Origin: Streptomyces sp. TBY4
Lineage (GTDB): Bacteria; Actinomycetota; Actinomycetes; Streptomycetales; Streptomycetaceae
Assembly: GCF_024213195.1 (NCBI RefSeq)
Contig: NZ_JANAVF010000012.1
Span: 124,001-188,000, forward strand
DNA: 64,000 nt
Reading direction: 5' to 3'
A program made the translations under genes and the position numbers. Positions 40,936-49,517 of this stretch are shown piece after piece (position 1 is the first letter of the stretch; every line of letters starts with the position of its first letter). Under the pieces are notes generated by a model. The model did not search any database. It worked only from the letters and a program-made list of their open reading frames with translations, and was not told the DNA's origin.

Positions 40936-42393
40936 ATGTCCATATTCGAGGACCTGGCTCACCAGTACATCGACGGCGAATGGCTGGCCGGAACCGGGTC
41001 GTGGGACATCATCGACGTCAACCCGTACAACGGGGAGAAGCTCGCGGCCATCACCGTGGCCACCGTCGAGCAGGTCGACCGGGCGTACCGGGCCGCCGAG
41101 CGGGCCCAGAAGGAATGGGCCGCCACCAGCCCGTACACCAGACGAGCCGTCCTGGAACGCGCCCTGCGGATCACCGAGGAGCGCGAGAAGGAGATCGTCG
41201 AGGCGATGATCGACGAGCTCGGCGGGACCCGTCCCAAGGCCGAGTACGAGGTCCACCTCGCCAAGGAGTTCATCCGCGAGGCCATGCAGCTGGCCGTCCG
41301 GCCCGAGGGCCGCATCCTGCCCTCGCCCGTCGAGGGCAAGGAGAACCGGGTCCAGCGCCTGCCCGTCGGGGTGGTCGCCGTGATCAGCCCCTTCAACTTC
41401 CCCTTCCTGGTCACCCTGAAGTCGGTCGCCCCGGCCCTGGCCCTCGGCAACGCCGTCGTGGTCAAGCCGAACCAGAACGCGCCCGTCGTCGGCGGCGGGG
41501 TCATCGCCAAGATCTTCGAGGAGGCCGGGCTCCCGGCCGGACTGCTCAACGTCCTCGTCACCGACATCGCCGAGATAGGCGACGCGCTCCTGACCCACCC
41601 CGTCCCCAAGGTCATCTCCTTCGCCGGCTCCGACCGGGTCGGCCGGCACGTCGGCGCGGTCGCCGCCCGCCACTTCAAGCGGACCGTGCTGGAGCTCAGC
41701 GGGAACAGCGCGCTCGTCGTCCTCGACGACGCCGACCTCGACTACGCGGTGGACGCCGCCGTCTTCAGCCGCTTCGTCTACCAGGGCCAGGTCTGCATGG
41801 CCGCCAACCGGATCCTGGTCGACGCCTCGGTCGCCGAGGAGTTCACCAAGCGGTTCACCGCCCGCGTGCGCGCCCTGAAGACGGGCGACCCGCACGAGGC
41901 CGACACCCACATCGGCCCGCTGATCAACTCCTTCCAGGCCGACGCCCTCACCGCGCTCGTCGACCGCGCTGTGGAATCCGGCGCGCAGGCGCTCGTACGG
42001 GGCTCCACGCGCGGCAACCTGGTCGAGCCGACCGTGCTCGCTGGGCTCCCCGAGGACTCCCCGCTGCTCGGCCAGGAGATCTTCGGCCCGGTCGCCCTCC
42101 TCGTCGTCTTCGACGGCGAGGACGAAGCGGTCCGCCTCACCAACGCCACCCCGTACGGGCTCAGCGGCGCCGTGCACACGCGGGACGTGGAGCGCGGGGT
42201 CCGCTTCGCCCGGCGCATCGAGACCGGCATGATCCACGTCAACGACTCCACCATCGGCGACGAGCCGCTCGCGGCCTTCGGCGGCGAGAAGGCCTCCGGG
42301 ATGGGCCGCCTCAACGGCGAGGCCACGGTCGAGGCCTTCACCACCCAGAAATGGATCTCGGTCCAGCACGGCCGGACGCAGTTCCCGTTCTAG
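40936..42393 (+). CDS. NAD(P)-dependent aldehyde dehydrogenase
   Basis: A 485-aa enzyme oxidising aldehydes to acids. Visible are VISPFNFPFLVTLKSVAPAL (cofactor/oxyanion Asn region), VVKPNQNAP (Lys of the cofactor site), the general base in VLELSGNSA and the catalytic Cys in FVYQGQVCMAANRI. Similar enzymes act on aromatic aldehydes, but the substrate cannot be read from the sequence. It stands alone, between the XRE regulator and PBP2. Confidence 0.93.
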   Translation: MSIFEDLAHQYIDGEWLAGTGSWDIIDVNPYNGEKLAAITVATVEQVDRAYRAAERAQKEWAATSPYTRRAVLERALRITEEREKEIVEAMIDELGGTRPKAEYEVHLAKEFIREAMQLAVRPEGRILPSPVEGKENRVQRLPVGVVAVISPFNFPFLVTLKSVAPALALGNAVVVKPNQNAPVVGGGVIAKIFEEAGLPAGLLNVLVTDIAEIGDALLTHPVPKVISFAGSDRVGRHVGAVAARHFKRTVLELSGNSALVVLDDADLDYAVDAAVFSRFVYQGQVCMAANRILVDASVAEEFTKRFTARVRALKTGDPHEADTHIGPLINSFQADALTALVDRAVESGAQALVRGSTRGNLVEPTVLAGLPEDSPLLGQEIFGPVALLVVFDGEDEAVRLTNATPYGLSGAVHTRDVERGVRFARRIETGMIHVNDSTIGDEPLAAFGGEKASGMGRLNGEATVEAFTTQKWISVQHGRTQFPF

Positions 42394-42453
42394 TGCACCG
42401 GGGGATCTAGACTCGGGCGGGTCAGGCGAGGACCAGTCCGGGGGAGAGCCGAG

Positions 42454-44532
42454 TTGAGCAACATACCGGAGACCGGGCGCACACCCCGGGTCCAGAACCG
42501 GCTCGTCATGATCCAGATCGTGGTGTTCTCGCTGCTGCTGACCCTCGGCGGGCGTCTGTGGTACCTCCAGATCCGCAACGGCCAGGAGTACACGGACGAG
42601 GCGAAGAACAACAACACCCAGCAGGTGGTCCAGCCCGCCGTGCGCGGCTCGATCCTCGACGCCCGCGGGATCCCGCTCGCCGACAACGAGACCCGCATGG
42701 TGGTCTCCGCCAGCCGCACCGAGCTCACCAAGATGAAGGACCGCGGCAAGGGCGTCCTGACCCACCTCGCAGGGGTCCTCGGACTCGACCCCGAGGACGT
42801 GGTCAACGGCGTCCGGCTGTGCGACGCCAAGACGCCCAAGCCCTGCTGGAACGGCTCTCCGTACCAGCCGATCCCCATCACGGACGAGGCGACGACCGAC
42901 CAGGTCCTGGAGATAAGGGAGCACGCCGAGCAGTTCCCCGGCATCACCGCCGAGCCCACCGCCCTGCGCCGCTACTCCGGCCCCGACGGCGCCAACACCT
43001 CCCAGGTGCTCGGCTACCTCTCCCCGGTGACCGACGAGGAGATCACCAAGGCGAAGGGCTCCGACTCCCCGTACCTGCGCTCCGACCAGGTGGGCCGCAG
43101 CGGCCTGGAGCGCACCTACGACAAGGAGCTCCGCGGCAAGGCCGGCATCACCCGCTACGAGGTGGACAACCTCGGCCGGATCATCGGCGAGGGCACGCAC
43201 GACAAGCCGCAGGCCGGCGCGAACATCGTGACCTCCATCGACTCGCGCGTACAGGCCGTGGCCGAGCGCGAGCTGAACAACGCGATGATCGAGGCCCGCA
43301 GGACCATCGACAAGAACAACACCGGCCGCCACTACGAGGCCGACTCGGGCGCCGTCGTGGTCATGGAGGCCAAGACCGGCCGGGTCGTCGCGATGGCGTC
43401 CAACCCGACCTACGACCCGAACGCCTGGGTCGGCGGCATCTCCGCGAAGGACTACGCCTCCCTCACCGACAAGGAGTCGAACTACCCGCTGCTGAACCGC
43501 GCCATCCAGGGCCAGGCGGCCCCCGGCTCGGTCTTCAAGGTGGTCTCCTCGACGGCCGCGGTCAACGCCGGCTACCCCTTCAACAAGCTCTACGGCTGCC
43601 CGAGCTCGTACTCGGTCGGCAGCCAGGTCTTCACCAACTTCGAGTCCCAGGGCTACGGCGACATCACCATCGGCAAGGCCCTGGAAGTCTCCTGCGACAC
43701 CGTCTACTACGCCATCGCCGACAAGGAGTGGAAGAAGGACGGCGGCATCAAGCCCAAGGCCAAGCCCAGCGACTGGTTCTTCAGGACCGCGCACGAGTTC
43801 GGCCTCGGCAAGCGCACCGGCATCGACCTGCCCAGCGAGGTCCCGGGCCGGGTCCCCGACCGCCAGTGGAAGAAGGAGTTCTTCGAGGCGAACAAGGCCG
43901 CCTGGTGCCGCGACGGCAAGAAGGACGGCTCGTACGCCGAGAAGATCGCCTACGAGAACTGCCGCCAGGGCAACCAGCTCCGCGAGGGCGACGCGATCAA
44001 CTACTCCATCGGCCAGGGCGACACCCTCGTCACCCCGATCCAGATGGCCTCGGTCTACGCCGCCATCGCCAACGGCGGCACCCTGCACCAGCCCAGCATC
44101 GGCAAGGCCGTGGTCAGCGCCGACGGCAGCTCCGTCCAGGAGATCGCCCCCAAGGAGCAGGGCAAGCTCCCCATGAACGCCAAGCTCCGCAACGACATCG
44201 ACGGCGCCCTCGCCGACGTGGCCACCACCGGCAGCGCGGCCTGGCGGTTCGGCGGCTGGCCGCAGAAGCAGATCCCGATGCACGCGAAGACCGGTACGGC
44301 CGAGGTCCAGGGCAAGCAGACCACCTCGTGGTTCGCCTCCTACACCGAGGACTACGCGATCGTGATGACCATCTCCCAGGGCGGCACCGGCTCCGGAGCC
44401 TCGGGCCCGGCCGTCCGCAAGATCTACGAGGCGATGTACGGCCTCGACGAGAAGGGAAACCAGGACCTGAAGAAGGCACTGCTCCCCAAGCCGCAGGCGG
44501 AACTGCCGCCGGTCCGGCAGGAAAACCAGTGA
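42454..44532 (+). CDS. Class B penicillin-binding protein 2
   Basis: A 692-aa peptidoglycan transpeptidase. A single N-terminal membrane anchor (MIQIVVFSLLLTLGGRLWYL) precedes the dimerisation domain (RGSILDARGIPLADNET). The transpeptidase has SVFK (active Ser, in APGSVFKVVSS), SCD (S-x-N position) and KTGTA. It starts with a rare TTG at 42454 behind GGGGGAG. It probably acts in cell-wall elongation or sporulation; no rodA-type partner is adjacent. Confidence 0.92.
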   Translation: MSNIPETGRTPRVQNRLVMIQIVVFSLLLTLGGRLWYLQIRNGQEYTDEAKNNNTQQVVQPAVRGSILDARGIPLADNETRMVVSASRTELTKMKDRGKGVLTHLAGVLGLDPEDVVNGVRLCDAKTPKPCWNGSPYQPIPITDEATTDQVLEIREHAEQFPGITAEPTALRRYSGPDGANTSQVLGYLSPVTDEEITKAKGSDSPYLRSDQVGRSGLERTYDKELRGKAGITRYEVDNLGRIIGEGTHDKPQAGANIVTSIDSRVQAVAERELNNAMIEARRTIDKNNTGRHYEADSGAVVVMEAKTGRVVAMASNPTYDPNAWVGGISAKDYASLTDKESNYPLLNRAIQGQAAPGSVFKVVSSTAAVNAGYPFNKLYGCPSSYSVGSQVFTNFESQGYGDITIGKALEVSCDTVYYAIADKEWKKDGGIKPKAKPSDWFFRTAHEFGLGKRTGIDLPSEVPGRVPDRQWKKEFFEANKAAWCRDGKKDGSYAEKIAYENCRQGNQLREGDAINYSIGQGDTLVTPIQMASVYAAIANGGTLHQPSIGKAVVSADGSSVQEIAPKEQGKLPMNAKLRNDIDGALADVATTGSAAWRFGGWPQKQIPMHAKTGTAEVQGKQTTSWFASYTEDYAIVMTISQGGTGSGASGPAVRKIYEAMYGLDEKGNQDLKKALLPKPQAELPPVRQENQ

Positions 44533-44628
44533 TTCCGCGGATTTCCGCGATTGCGGACGGAAGCTGACCGCAAGGCTTCGTACCGTGGTTCTTGTCAGCA
44601 GGAGAGACCCACAGAAGGCGGTCAGGTC

Positions 44629-45132
44629 ATGGCTCAGATTTCCATGGAGGTCCCCGGTGACGAGCGCGGCACGCTCCTCGCCTTCGTCGAGGCCCAGCGC
44701 ACGGCGCTGCGCGAGGCCGCGCAGGGGCTGACCGAGGAGCAGGCGGCGAGCAAGCCCAGCGCCAGCGAGCTCTCGCTGTCCGGGTTGCTCAAGCACGCGG
44801 CCAACTGCGAGCTGGGCTGGCTGCGGATGGCGCAGGGCGAGACCGAGTACCCGGGTGGCGACTGGGCCGACGGCTTCCGGCTGGTCGGGGACGAGACCAT
44901 GCCCTCGGTACTGGCCTACTGGGACGGGATCCGGCAGGAGACGGAGGCGTTCATCGCCTCGGTCCCCAGCCTCGACGACAGCTTCCCGCTGCCCCCGGCC
45001 CCGTGGTTCCCGCAGGACGCCAAGGTCTCGATGCGCTGGGTGCTCCTGCACCTGGTGGAGGAGTTCGCCCGGCACGCGGGCCACGCGGACATCATCCGCG
45101 AAACCATCGACGGCACCCGCGCCATGGGCTAG
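44629..45132 (+). CDS. DinB family protein
   Basis: A 167-aa four-helix protein of the DinB/DUF664 family (SGLLKHAANCELGWLRMAQG; late motif LLHLVEEFARHAGHADIIRE with metal-binding His residues). Members are often thiol-dependent metalloenzymes, for example mycothiol-using ones; the substrate is unknown. ATG at 44629. Confidence 0.88.
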   Translation: MAQISMEVPGDERGTLLAFVEAQRTALREAAQGLTEEQAASKPSASELSLSGLLKHAANCELGWLRMAQGETEYPGGDWADGFRLVGDETMPSVLAYWDGIRQETEAFIASVPSLDDSFPLPPAPWFPQDAKVSMRWVLLHLVEEFARHAGHADIIRETIDGTRAMG

Positions 45133-45193
45133 CAGCGGCCCGTGGGGGCGTACTCGGCGGCACCGGCACCGGTGCCGCCGCCGGGGTGCGCGG

Positions 45194-45832
45194 CTAGCGG
45201 AGGTCCCCGGGATGCGGGCCCGTCGCGTACGGGTTCGGCTCATCGTCCGCGAGGACTCCCACGAAGGGTTCGCCCTCGCCCGCGAAGGTGTACGCGCCGC
45301 CTTCGATCCGCCCGATCAGGCCGTGTGTCCACGCGGCCTCGCTGTCGGCCGAGTGCACCCACATGTTCATGATCTCGCCGATGTGCCCGAGCTGTTCGGG
45401 CCCCTCCTCCGGGGTGTAGTACGCGGTGACCCCGGCCCGCCACTGCTCGAGACCGCTGATGCGCTCCTTGAGGAGTGCGACGGCCTCGGCCCGCGGCAGG
45501 TCGACGATGAATCCGATGGCTGCCGAGAGCATGTCCATCTTCTGGTCGTACGAGGTCAGGGCCTGGCGCAGCAGTGTGAGGTATTCCGCGGTGCCCTGGT
45601 CGGTGATCTCGTACTCGACGCGCGGCGGGCCGCCGACCGCACTCGGCGCGACCTCGTGCGCGACGAGCAGTCCCTGCTTCGCCATCTGCTTGAGCGCGTG
45701 GTAGATCGAACCGGGCTTGGCGTTGGACCACTCGTGGGCACCCCAGAATTCCAGGTCGTTGCGTACCTGGTAGCCGTGCGCCCGTCCGTGCATGCGGACC
45801 GCGCCCAGGACCAGCAGCCGGATCGCTGACAC
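45194..45832 (-). CDS. PadR family transcriptional repressor
   Basis: A 212-aa protein with a winged helix (MSAIRLLVLGAVRMHGRAHG, KPGSIYHALKQMAKQGLL, RVEYEITDQG) and a C-terminal helical dimerisation domain. GGGAG precedes the GTG. It is divergent from an ABC exporter operon, with repeats TCAAGTTTGA between them that are likely operators. Confidence 0.92.
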   Translation of the reverse strand: MSAIRLLVLGAVRMHGRAHGYQVRNDLEFWGAHEWSNAKPGSIYHALKQMAKQGLLVAHEVAPSAVGGPPRVEYEITDQGTAEYLTLLRQALTSYDQKMDMLSAAIGFIVDLPRAEAVALLKERISGLEQWRAGVTAYYTPEEGPEQLGHIGEIMNMWVHSADSEAAWTHGLIGRIEGGAYTFAGEGEPFVGVLADDEPNPYATGPHPGDLR

Positions 45833-45846
45833 GGGTTTCTCCCTCC

Positions 45847-45934
45847 TAGTTTATTTTGACTACCCTATCTCTAATCAAGTTTGACTAACCAGCGCGTGGG
45901 GTCTACCTTTGGGCGCTCTAGTCAAGTTTGATCA
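45847..45934. promoter_or_regulatory. PadR-controlled divergent promoter region with repeated sites
   Basis: Three related elements: TAGTTTATTTTGACTA (from 45848), ATCAAGTTTGACTA (45874-45887) and TAGTCAAGTTTGATCA (45919-45934). The last two share TCAAGTTTGA. They lie in A+T-rich DNA between the PadR and ABC genes, where repressor binding would control both. Confidence 0.6.
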
Positions 45935-45953
45935 GTGAAGCGAGGAGAGCGTT

Positions 45954-46892
45954 TTGTCTGACCACGATCCGGCGATCGTCGTCGAAGGACTGCGGAAGAG
46001 GTACCGGGACAAGCAGGCTCTCGACGGCCTCGACCTCACCGTCCGGGCCGGAACCGTCCAGGCGATCCTCGGCCCGAACGGCGCCGGCAAGACCACGGCC
46101 GTCCGCATCATGTCCACGCTGCTGCGCCCCGACGAGGGACGCGTGGAGGTGGCGGGCATCGACGCGCGGACCCGGGCCGGCGAGGTGCGCTCGCGGATCG
46201 GACTGCTCGGCCAGAACGCCGCCGTCGACGAGGAGCTCGGCGGCCGCCAGAACCTGGAGATGTTCGGCCGCCTCCACCACCTCGGCGCCCGCCGGGCGGG
46301 GATCCGTGCCGATGAGCTCCTGCACCAGTTCGGGCTCGAGGACACCGGAACGAAGGCCGTCAAGCAGTACAGCGGTGGCATGCGGCGGCGGCTCGACCTC
46401 GCGGCCTCCCTCATCTGCCGGCCGCAGGTCCTCTTCCTGGACGAGCCCACGACCGGTCTCGACCCCCGCGGCCGCACCGAGGTGTGGAACGCGGTGCGCT
46501 CCCTGGTCGGCCGCGGCACGACCGTTCTGCTGACCACGCAGTATCTCGAGGAGGCCGACCAGCTGGCCGACCGGATCGCGGTGATCGACCACGGGAAGGT
46601 CATCGCGGAAGGCACGGCCGACGAGCTGAAGACCAGGTCGGGCGGCGACCGCATCGACGTGGTCCTGCACGACGCGGCCCAGCTGACGCGCGCGGCCTCC
46701 CTGCTGCCCGGCGAGGTGACGGTGGACGAGGACCGGCGGATGGTCAGTGCCGCGGTGAGCAACCGGATGACCGCCCTGACCGCGACCGTACGGGCGCTGG
46801 AGGCGGCCGGGATCGAGGCCGAGGACATCGCGGTGCGCCGGCCCACCCTCGACGAAGTCTTCATGCACCTGACGAAGGAGGACGCCGCATGA
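45954..46892 (+). CDS. ABC exporter ATP-binding protein (DrrA type)
   Basis: A 312-aa ATPase: Walker A GPNGAGKTTAV, Q-loop LLGQNAAVDE, signature YSGGMRRRLDLA, Walker B VLFLDEPTTGLD, and H-loop position TQYLEEAD (Gln in place of His, normal for this subgroup). Its C-terminal domain is that of daunorubicin-resistance-type exporters. TTG start at 45954 behind GAGGAGAG. It is translationally coupled to the permease. Confidence 0.92.
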   Translation: MSDHDPAIVVEGLRKRYRDKQALDGLDLTVRAGTVQAILGPNGAGKTTAVRIMSTLLRPDEGRVEVAGIDARTRAGEVRSRIGLLGQNAAVDEELGGRQNLEMFGRLHHLGARRAGIRADELLHQFGLEDTGTKAVKQYSGGMRRRLDLAASLICRPQVLFLDEPTTGLDPRGRTEVWNAVRSLVGRGTTVLLTTQYLEEADQLADRIAVIDHGKVIAEGTADELKTRSGGDRIDVVLHDAAQLTRAASLLPGEVTVDEDRRMVSAAVSNRMTALTATVRALEAAGIEAEDIAVRRPTLDEVFMHLTKEDAA

Positions 46893-47731
46893 GCGTGACG
46901 CACCCCGTGGACACGACGCTCCCCGTGGACACGGCGAACGGCACCGGCTCGAAGCTGAGCTGGGCGCTCGCCGACTCGTGGACGATGACCCGCCGCGAAC
47001 TGGCGCACTGGAGACGCCAGCCCGTGCAGGTGGTGGTCGGGCTGGTCTTCCCCGTGATGATGCTGCTGATGTTCGGCTACCTGATCGGCGGTGGAGCGGG
47101 GGTTCAGGGAGACTTCACGGACTACCTCGTCCCCGGCATGCTCACCATGACCATGGCCTTCGGCCTGGAGGGGACGATGCTCGCGGTCACCCAGGACCTC
47201 GGCAAGGGGGTCATCGACCGGTTCCGCTCGATGCCCATGCACTCCGGGGCGGTGCTGGTCGGCCGGAGCGTCGCGGACATGCTGCAGTCGGTGGTCGGCC
47301 TGACGGTGATGCTCGCGGTCGGCTACGCGATCGGCTGGCGCTGGCACGAGGGATTCGCCTCCTTCATGGGAGCGGTGGGGCTGCTGTTGCTGCTGCGCTT
47401 CGCGATGCTGTGGATCGGGATCCACCTGGCGATGGTCGCGGGCAAGCCGGAGCTGGTGCAGGCGGTGCAGATCCTGGTCTGGCCGGTCAGCTTCCTCTCC
47501 AACGCCATCGCCTCGCCCGAATCGATGCCGTCCTGGCTGGGCACGATCGTGGAGTGGAACCCGATGTCGGCGACGGCCACCGCGGTACGCGGCCTGTTCG
47601 GCAACCCGGGCGCCGCAGGCGACTCGTGGGCCGCCACCCATGCGGAACTGCTCGCGGTGGCCTGGCCGGTGGCCCTGATCGCGGTCTTCTTCCCGCTGGC
47701 GGTGAAGCGGTTCAGGGACCTGAGCCGCTAG
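46889..47731 (+). CDS. ABC-2 type exporter permease (DrrB type)
   Basis: A 280-aa membrane protein with six helices and ABC-2 features (RQPVQVVVGLVFPVMMLLMF; KGVIDRFRSMPM; WPVSFLSNAIASPESMP). The ATG overlaps the ATPase stop as ATGA. With the ATPase it would export a drug or lipid under PadR control. Confidence 0.92.
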   Translation: MSVTHPVDTTLPVDTANGTGSKLSWALADSWTMTRRELAHWRRQPVQVVVGLVFPVMMLLMFGYLIGGGAGVQGDFTDYLVPGMLTMTMAFGLEGTMLAVTQDLGKGVIDRFRSMPMHSGAVLVGRSVADMLQSVVGLTVMLAVGYAIGWRWHEGFASFMGAVGLLLLLRFAMLWIGIHLAMVAGKPELVQAVQILVWPVSFLSNAIASPESMPSWLGTIVEWNPMSATATAVRGLFGNPGAAGDSWAATHAELLAVAWPVALIAVFFPLAVKRFRDLSR

Positions 47732-47803
47732 TGCTCCGGGCCTCGGTTCCGGTCCGGGGCGTTGGACCGGGCGGGTCCGGCGTCCGGGCCCGGGGCCCCG
47801 GGC

Positions 47804-47834
47804 TTGCACCTCACGCGACGTGAGGGACCAGGCT
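47804..47834 (+). promoter_or_regulatory. tipA-type autoregulated promoter
   Basis: TTGCAC (47804-47809), a 19-base spacer containing the inverted repeat CCTCACG-CGA-CGTGAGG (47809-47825) and CAGGCT (47829-47834). The overlong spacer with a MerR palindrome matches the known thiostrepton-inducible tipA promoter layout. Confidence 0.8.
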
Positions 47835-47864
47835 GGACGCGTACCCGAGAAGAGGAGCGGAAAG

Positions 47865-48617
47865 ATGGGCTGGTCCGTGGGCCAGGTCGCGGGATTCGCC
47901 GGAGTGACGGTGCGCACGCTGCACCACTACGACGAGATCGGGCTGCTCTCCCCGAGCGGCCGCAGCGCGGCGGGACACCGGCGGTACGACGACGCCGACC
48001 TCGACCGGCTGCAGCGGGTCCTGTTCTACCGGGAGCTCGGCTTTCCGCTCGAAGAGGTCGCGGTCCTGCTGGACGACCCGGAATCGGACCCTGGGGAGCA
48101 CCTGCGCCGGCAGCACGCGCTCCTCACGGACCGGATCGCCCGGCTCCAGCAGATGGCCGCGGCCGTCGAGCACGCCATGGAGGCGAAGAAGATGGGCATC
48201 AACCTCACCCCCGAGGAGAAGTTCGAGGTGTTCGGGGAGTTCGACCCGGAGGAGCACGCCGAGGAGGCGGAGCGCCGCTGGGGCGACACCTACCGGGAGT
48301 CCGCCCGCCGGACCGCCTCGTACACCAAGGAGGACTGGCTGCGGATCCAGGCCGTGGCCGAGGGCATCAACCGCCGGTTCGCCGCCCTGCTGGACGCCGG
48401 GACGTCCGCGGAGTCCGAGGAGGCCATGGACCTGGCCGAGGAGCACCGCGGCTGGATCAACAGCAGCTACTACTTCTGCACGTACGAGATCCACACCGGC
48501 CTCGGTGAGATGTACGTCGCGGACGAGCGGTTCACGGCGTACTACGAGGCCGTGCGGCCCGGGCTCGCGGTGTTCGTGCGGGACGCGATCCTGGCCAACG
48601 CCCTGCGCAAGGTCTAG
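47865..48617 (+). CDS. tipA: TipA: MerR regulator with thiopeptide-binding TipAS domain
   Basis: A 250-aa protein. A MerR HTH (SVGQVAGFAGVTVRTLHHYD, LDRLQRVLFYRELGFPLEEV) and coiled coil are followed by the TipAS domain (GWINSSYYFCTYEIHTGLGE and FTAYYEAVRPGLAVFVRDAI). The domain holds the Cys that in Streptomyces lividans TipAL captures thiostrepton-type antibiotics. Binding turns on its own promoter, seen just upstream. The ATG at 47865 gives TipAL; an internal start would yield the short TipAS. Confidence 0.92.
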   Translation: MGWSVGQVAGFAGVTVRTLHHYDEIGLLSPSGRSAAGHRRYDDADLDRLQRVLFYRELGFPLEEVAVLLDDPESDPGEHLRRQHALLTDRIARLQQMAAAVEHAMEAKKMGINLTPEEKFEVFGEFDPEEHAEEAERRWGDTYRESARRTASYTKEDWLRIQAVAEGINRRFAALLDAGTSAESEEAMDLAEEHRGWINSSYYFCTYEIHTGLGEMYVADERFTAYYEAVRPGLAVFVRDAILANALRKV

Positions 48618-48702
48618 CCGCCGTTCCCTGGAACCGGGCGGGGGTGGTGTGCGTTCATAATTGGACGGACACCCCCACCTGATCCTGGAGAGCCCGGAAC
48701 CC

Positions 48703-49407
48703 GTGAACACGCTTGCGCTCGGTCCTGAGTGGATCTCCCCGGAATACTTGATCGGCGAATTCGGCCTGGTCGGCACCCTGATCATCGTCTTCGCGGAATC
48801 CGGTCTCTTCGCCTTCCTGCCCGGCGACTCCCTGCTGTTCACGATGGGCCTGTTCGTCGCGAGCGGCACCGTGACGCAGCCGCTGTGGCTGGTGTGCACC
48901 CTGATCGTGATCGCCGCGATCATCGGTGACCAGGTCGGCTACATGATCGGCAAGGTCTTCGGCCCGAAGATCTTCAACAAGCCGAACTCCAAGCTCTTCA
49001 AGCGCGAGAACCTCGACGCGGCGCACGAGTTCATGGAGAAGCACGGCCCGAAGGCCATCGTGCTCGCGCGCTTCGTGCCGATCATCCGCACCTTCGCGCC
49101 GATGGTCGCGGGCGCGACCGCGATGAAGTACCGCACCTTCCTGACCTTCAACATCATCGGCGGCGTCCTGTGGGGCGCGGGCGTGACGATCCTGGGCTAC
49201 CAGCTCGGCCAGTTCGAGATCATCAAGAACAACGTCGAGCCGATCTTCATCGGCATCGTCCTGATCTCGGTCATCCCGGTGATCTTCGAGGTCCTGAAGT
49301 CCCGCAAGCAGAAGAAGGCGGCGGCGCAGGCCGGCGGCACGCAGCCCGGCGCCGGCGAGGACCCGCAGGGCACGAGCCAGCGCAGCGGCCGCCACGCGAA
49401 GCGGTAG
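48703..49407 (+). CDS. DedA family membrane protein
   Basis: A 234-aa protein with four to five helices and family motifs FAESGLFAFLPGDSLLF and FVPIIRTFAPMVAGATAMKY. DedA/SNARE-associated proteins are lipid scramblase-like and support membrane homeostasis. The GTG at 48703 is preferred over a TTG at 48661 because homologues begin at this point. Confidence 0.9.
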   Translation: MNTLALGPEWISPEYLIGEFGLVGTLIIVFAESGLFAFLPGDSLLFTMGLFVASGTVTQPLWLVCTLIVIAAIIGDQVGYMIGKVFGPKIFNKPNSKLFKRENLDAAHEFMEKHGPKAIVLARFVPIIRTFAPMVAGATAMKYRTFLTFNIIGGVLWGAGVTILGYQLGQFEIIKNNVEPIFIGIVLISVIPVIFEVLKSRKQKKAAAQAGGTQPGAGEDPQGTSQRSGRHAKR

Positions 49408-49440
49408 CGGCTGCCCGAAGCCCCGTACGAAGCTCCCTGC

Positions 49441-49479
49441 GATGCCCCGCGCGACCGGATCCCCGGTCCGCGGGGCATC
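49441..49479. terminator. Bidirectional terminator between dedA-type and thrE-type genes
   Basis: GATGCCCCGCG (49441-49451) pairs with CGCGGGGCATC (49469-49479), with an inner GACCGG/CCGGTC stem, between convergent genes. Confidence 0.8.
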
Positions 49480-49517
49480 GGCGCGTCCGGGCCCGCGGCG
49501 GCGGCATCGGGGCGGCT

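Noticed and set aside
40858..45243. Very long minus-strand open frame (about 1460 codons) antisense to the aldehyde dehydrogenase, PBP2 and DinB genes
   Set aside because: Low-complexity Gly/Val/Asp/Leu-rich translation typical of the antisense of high-GC genes; the plus strand carries complete, motif-bearing proteins.
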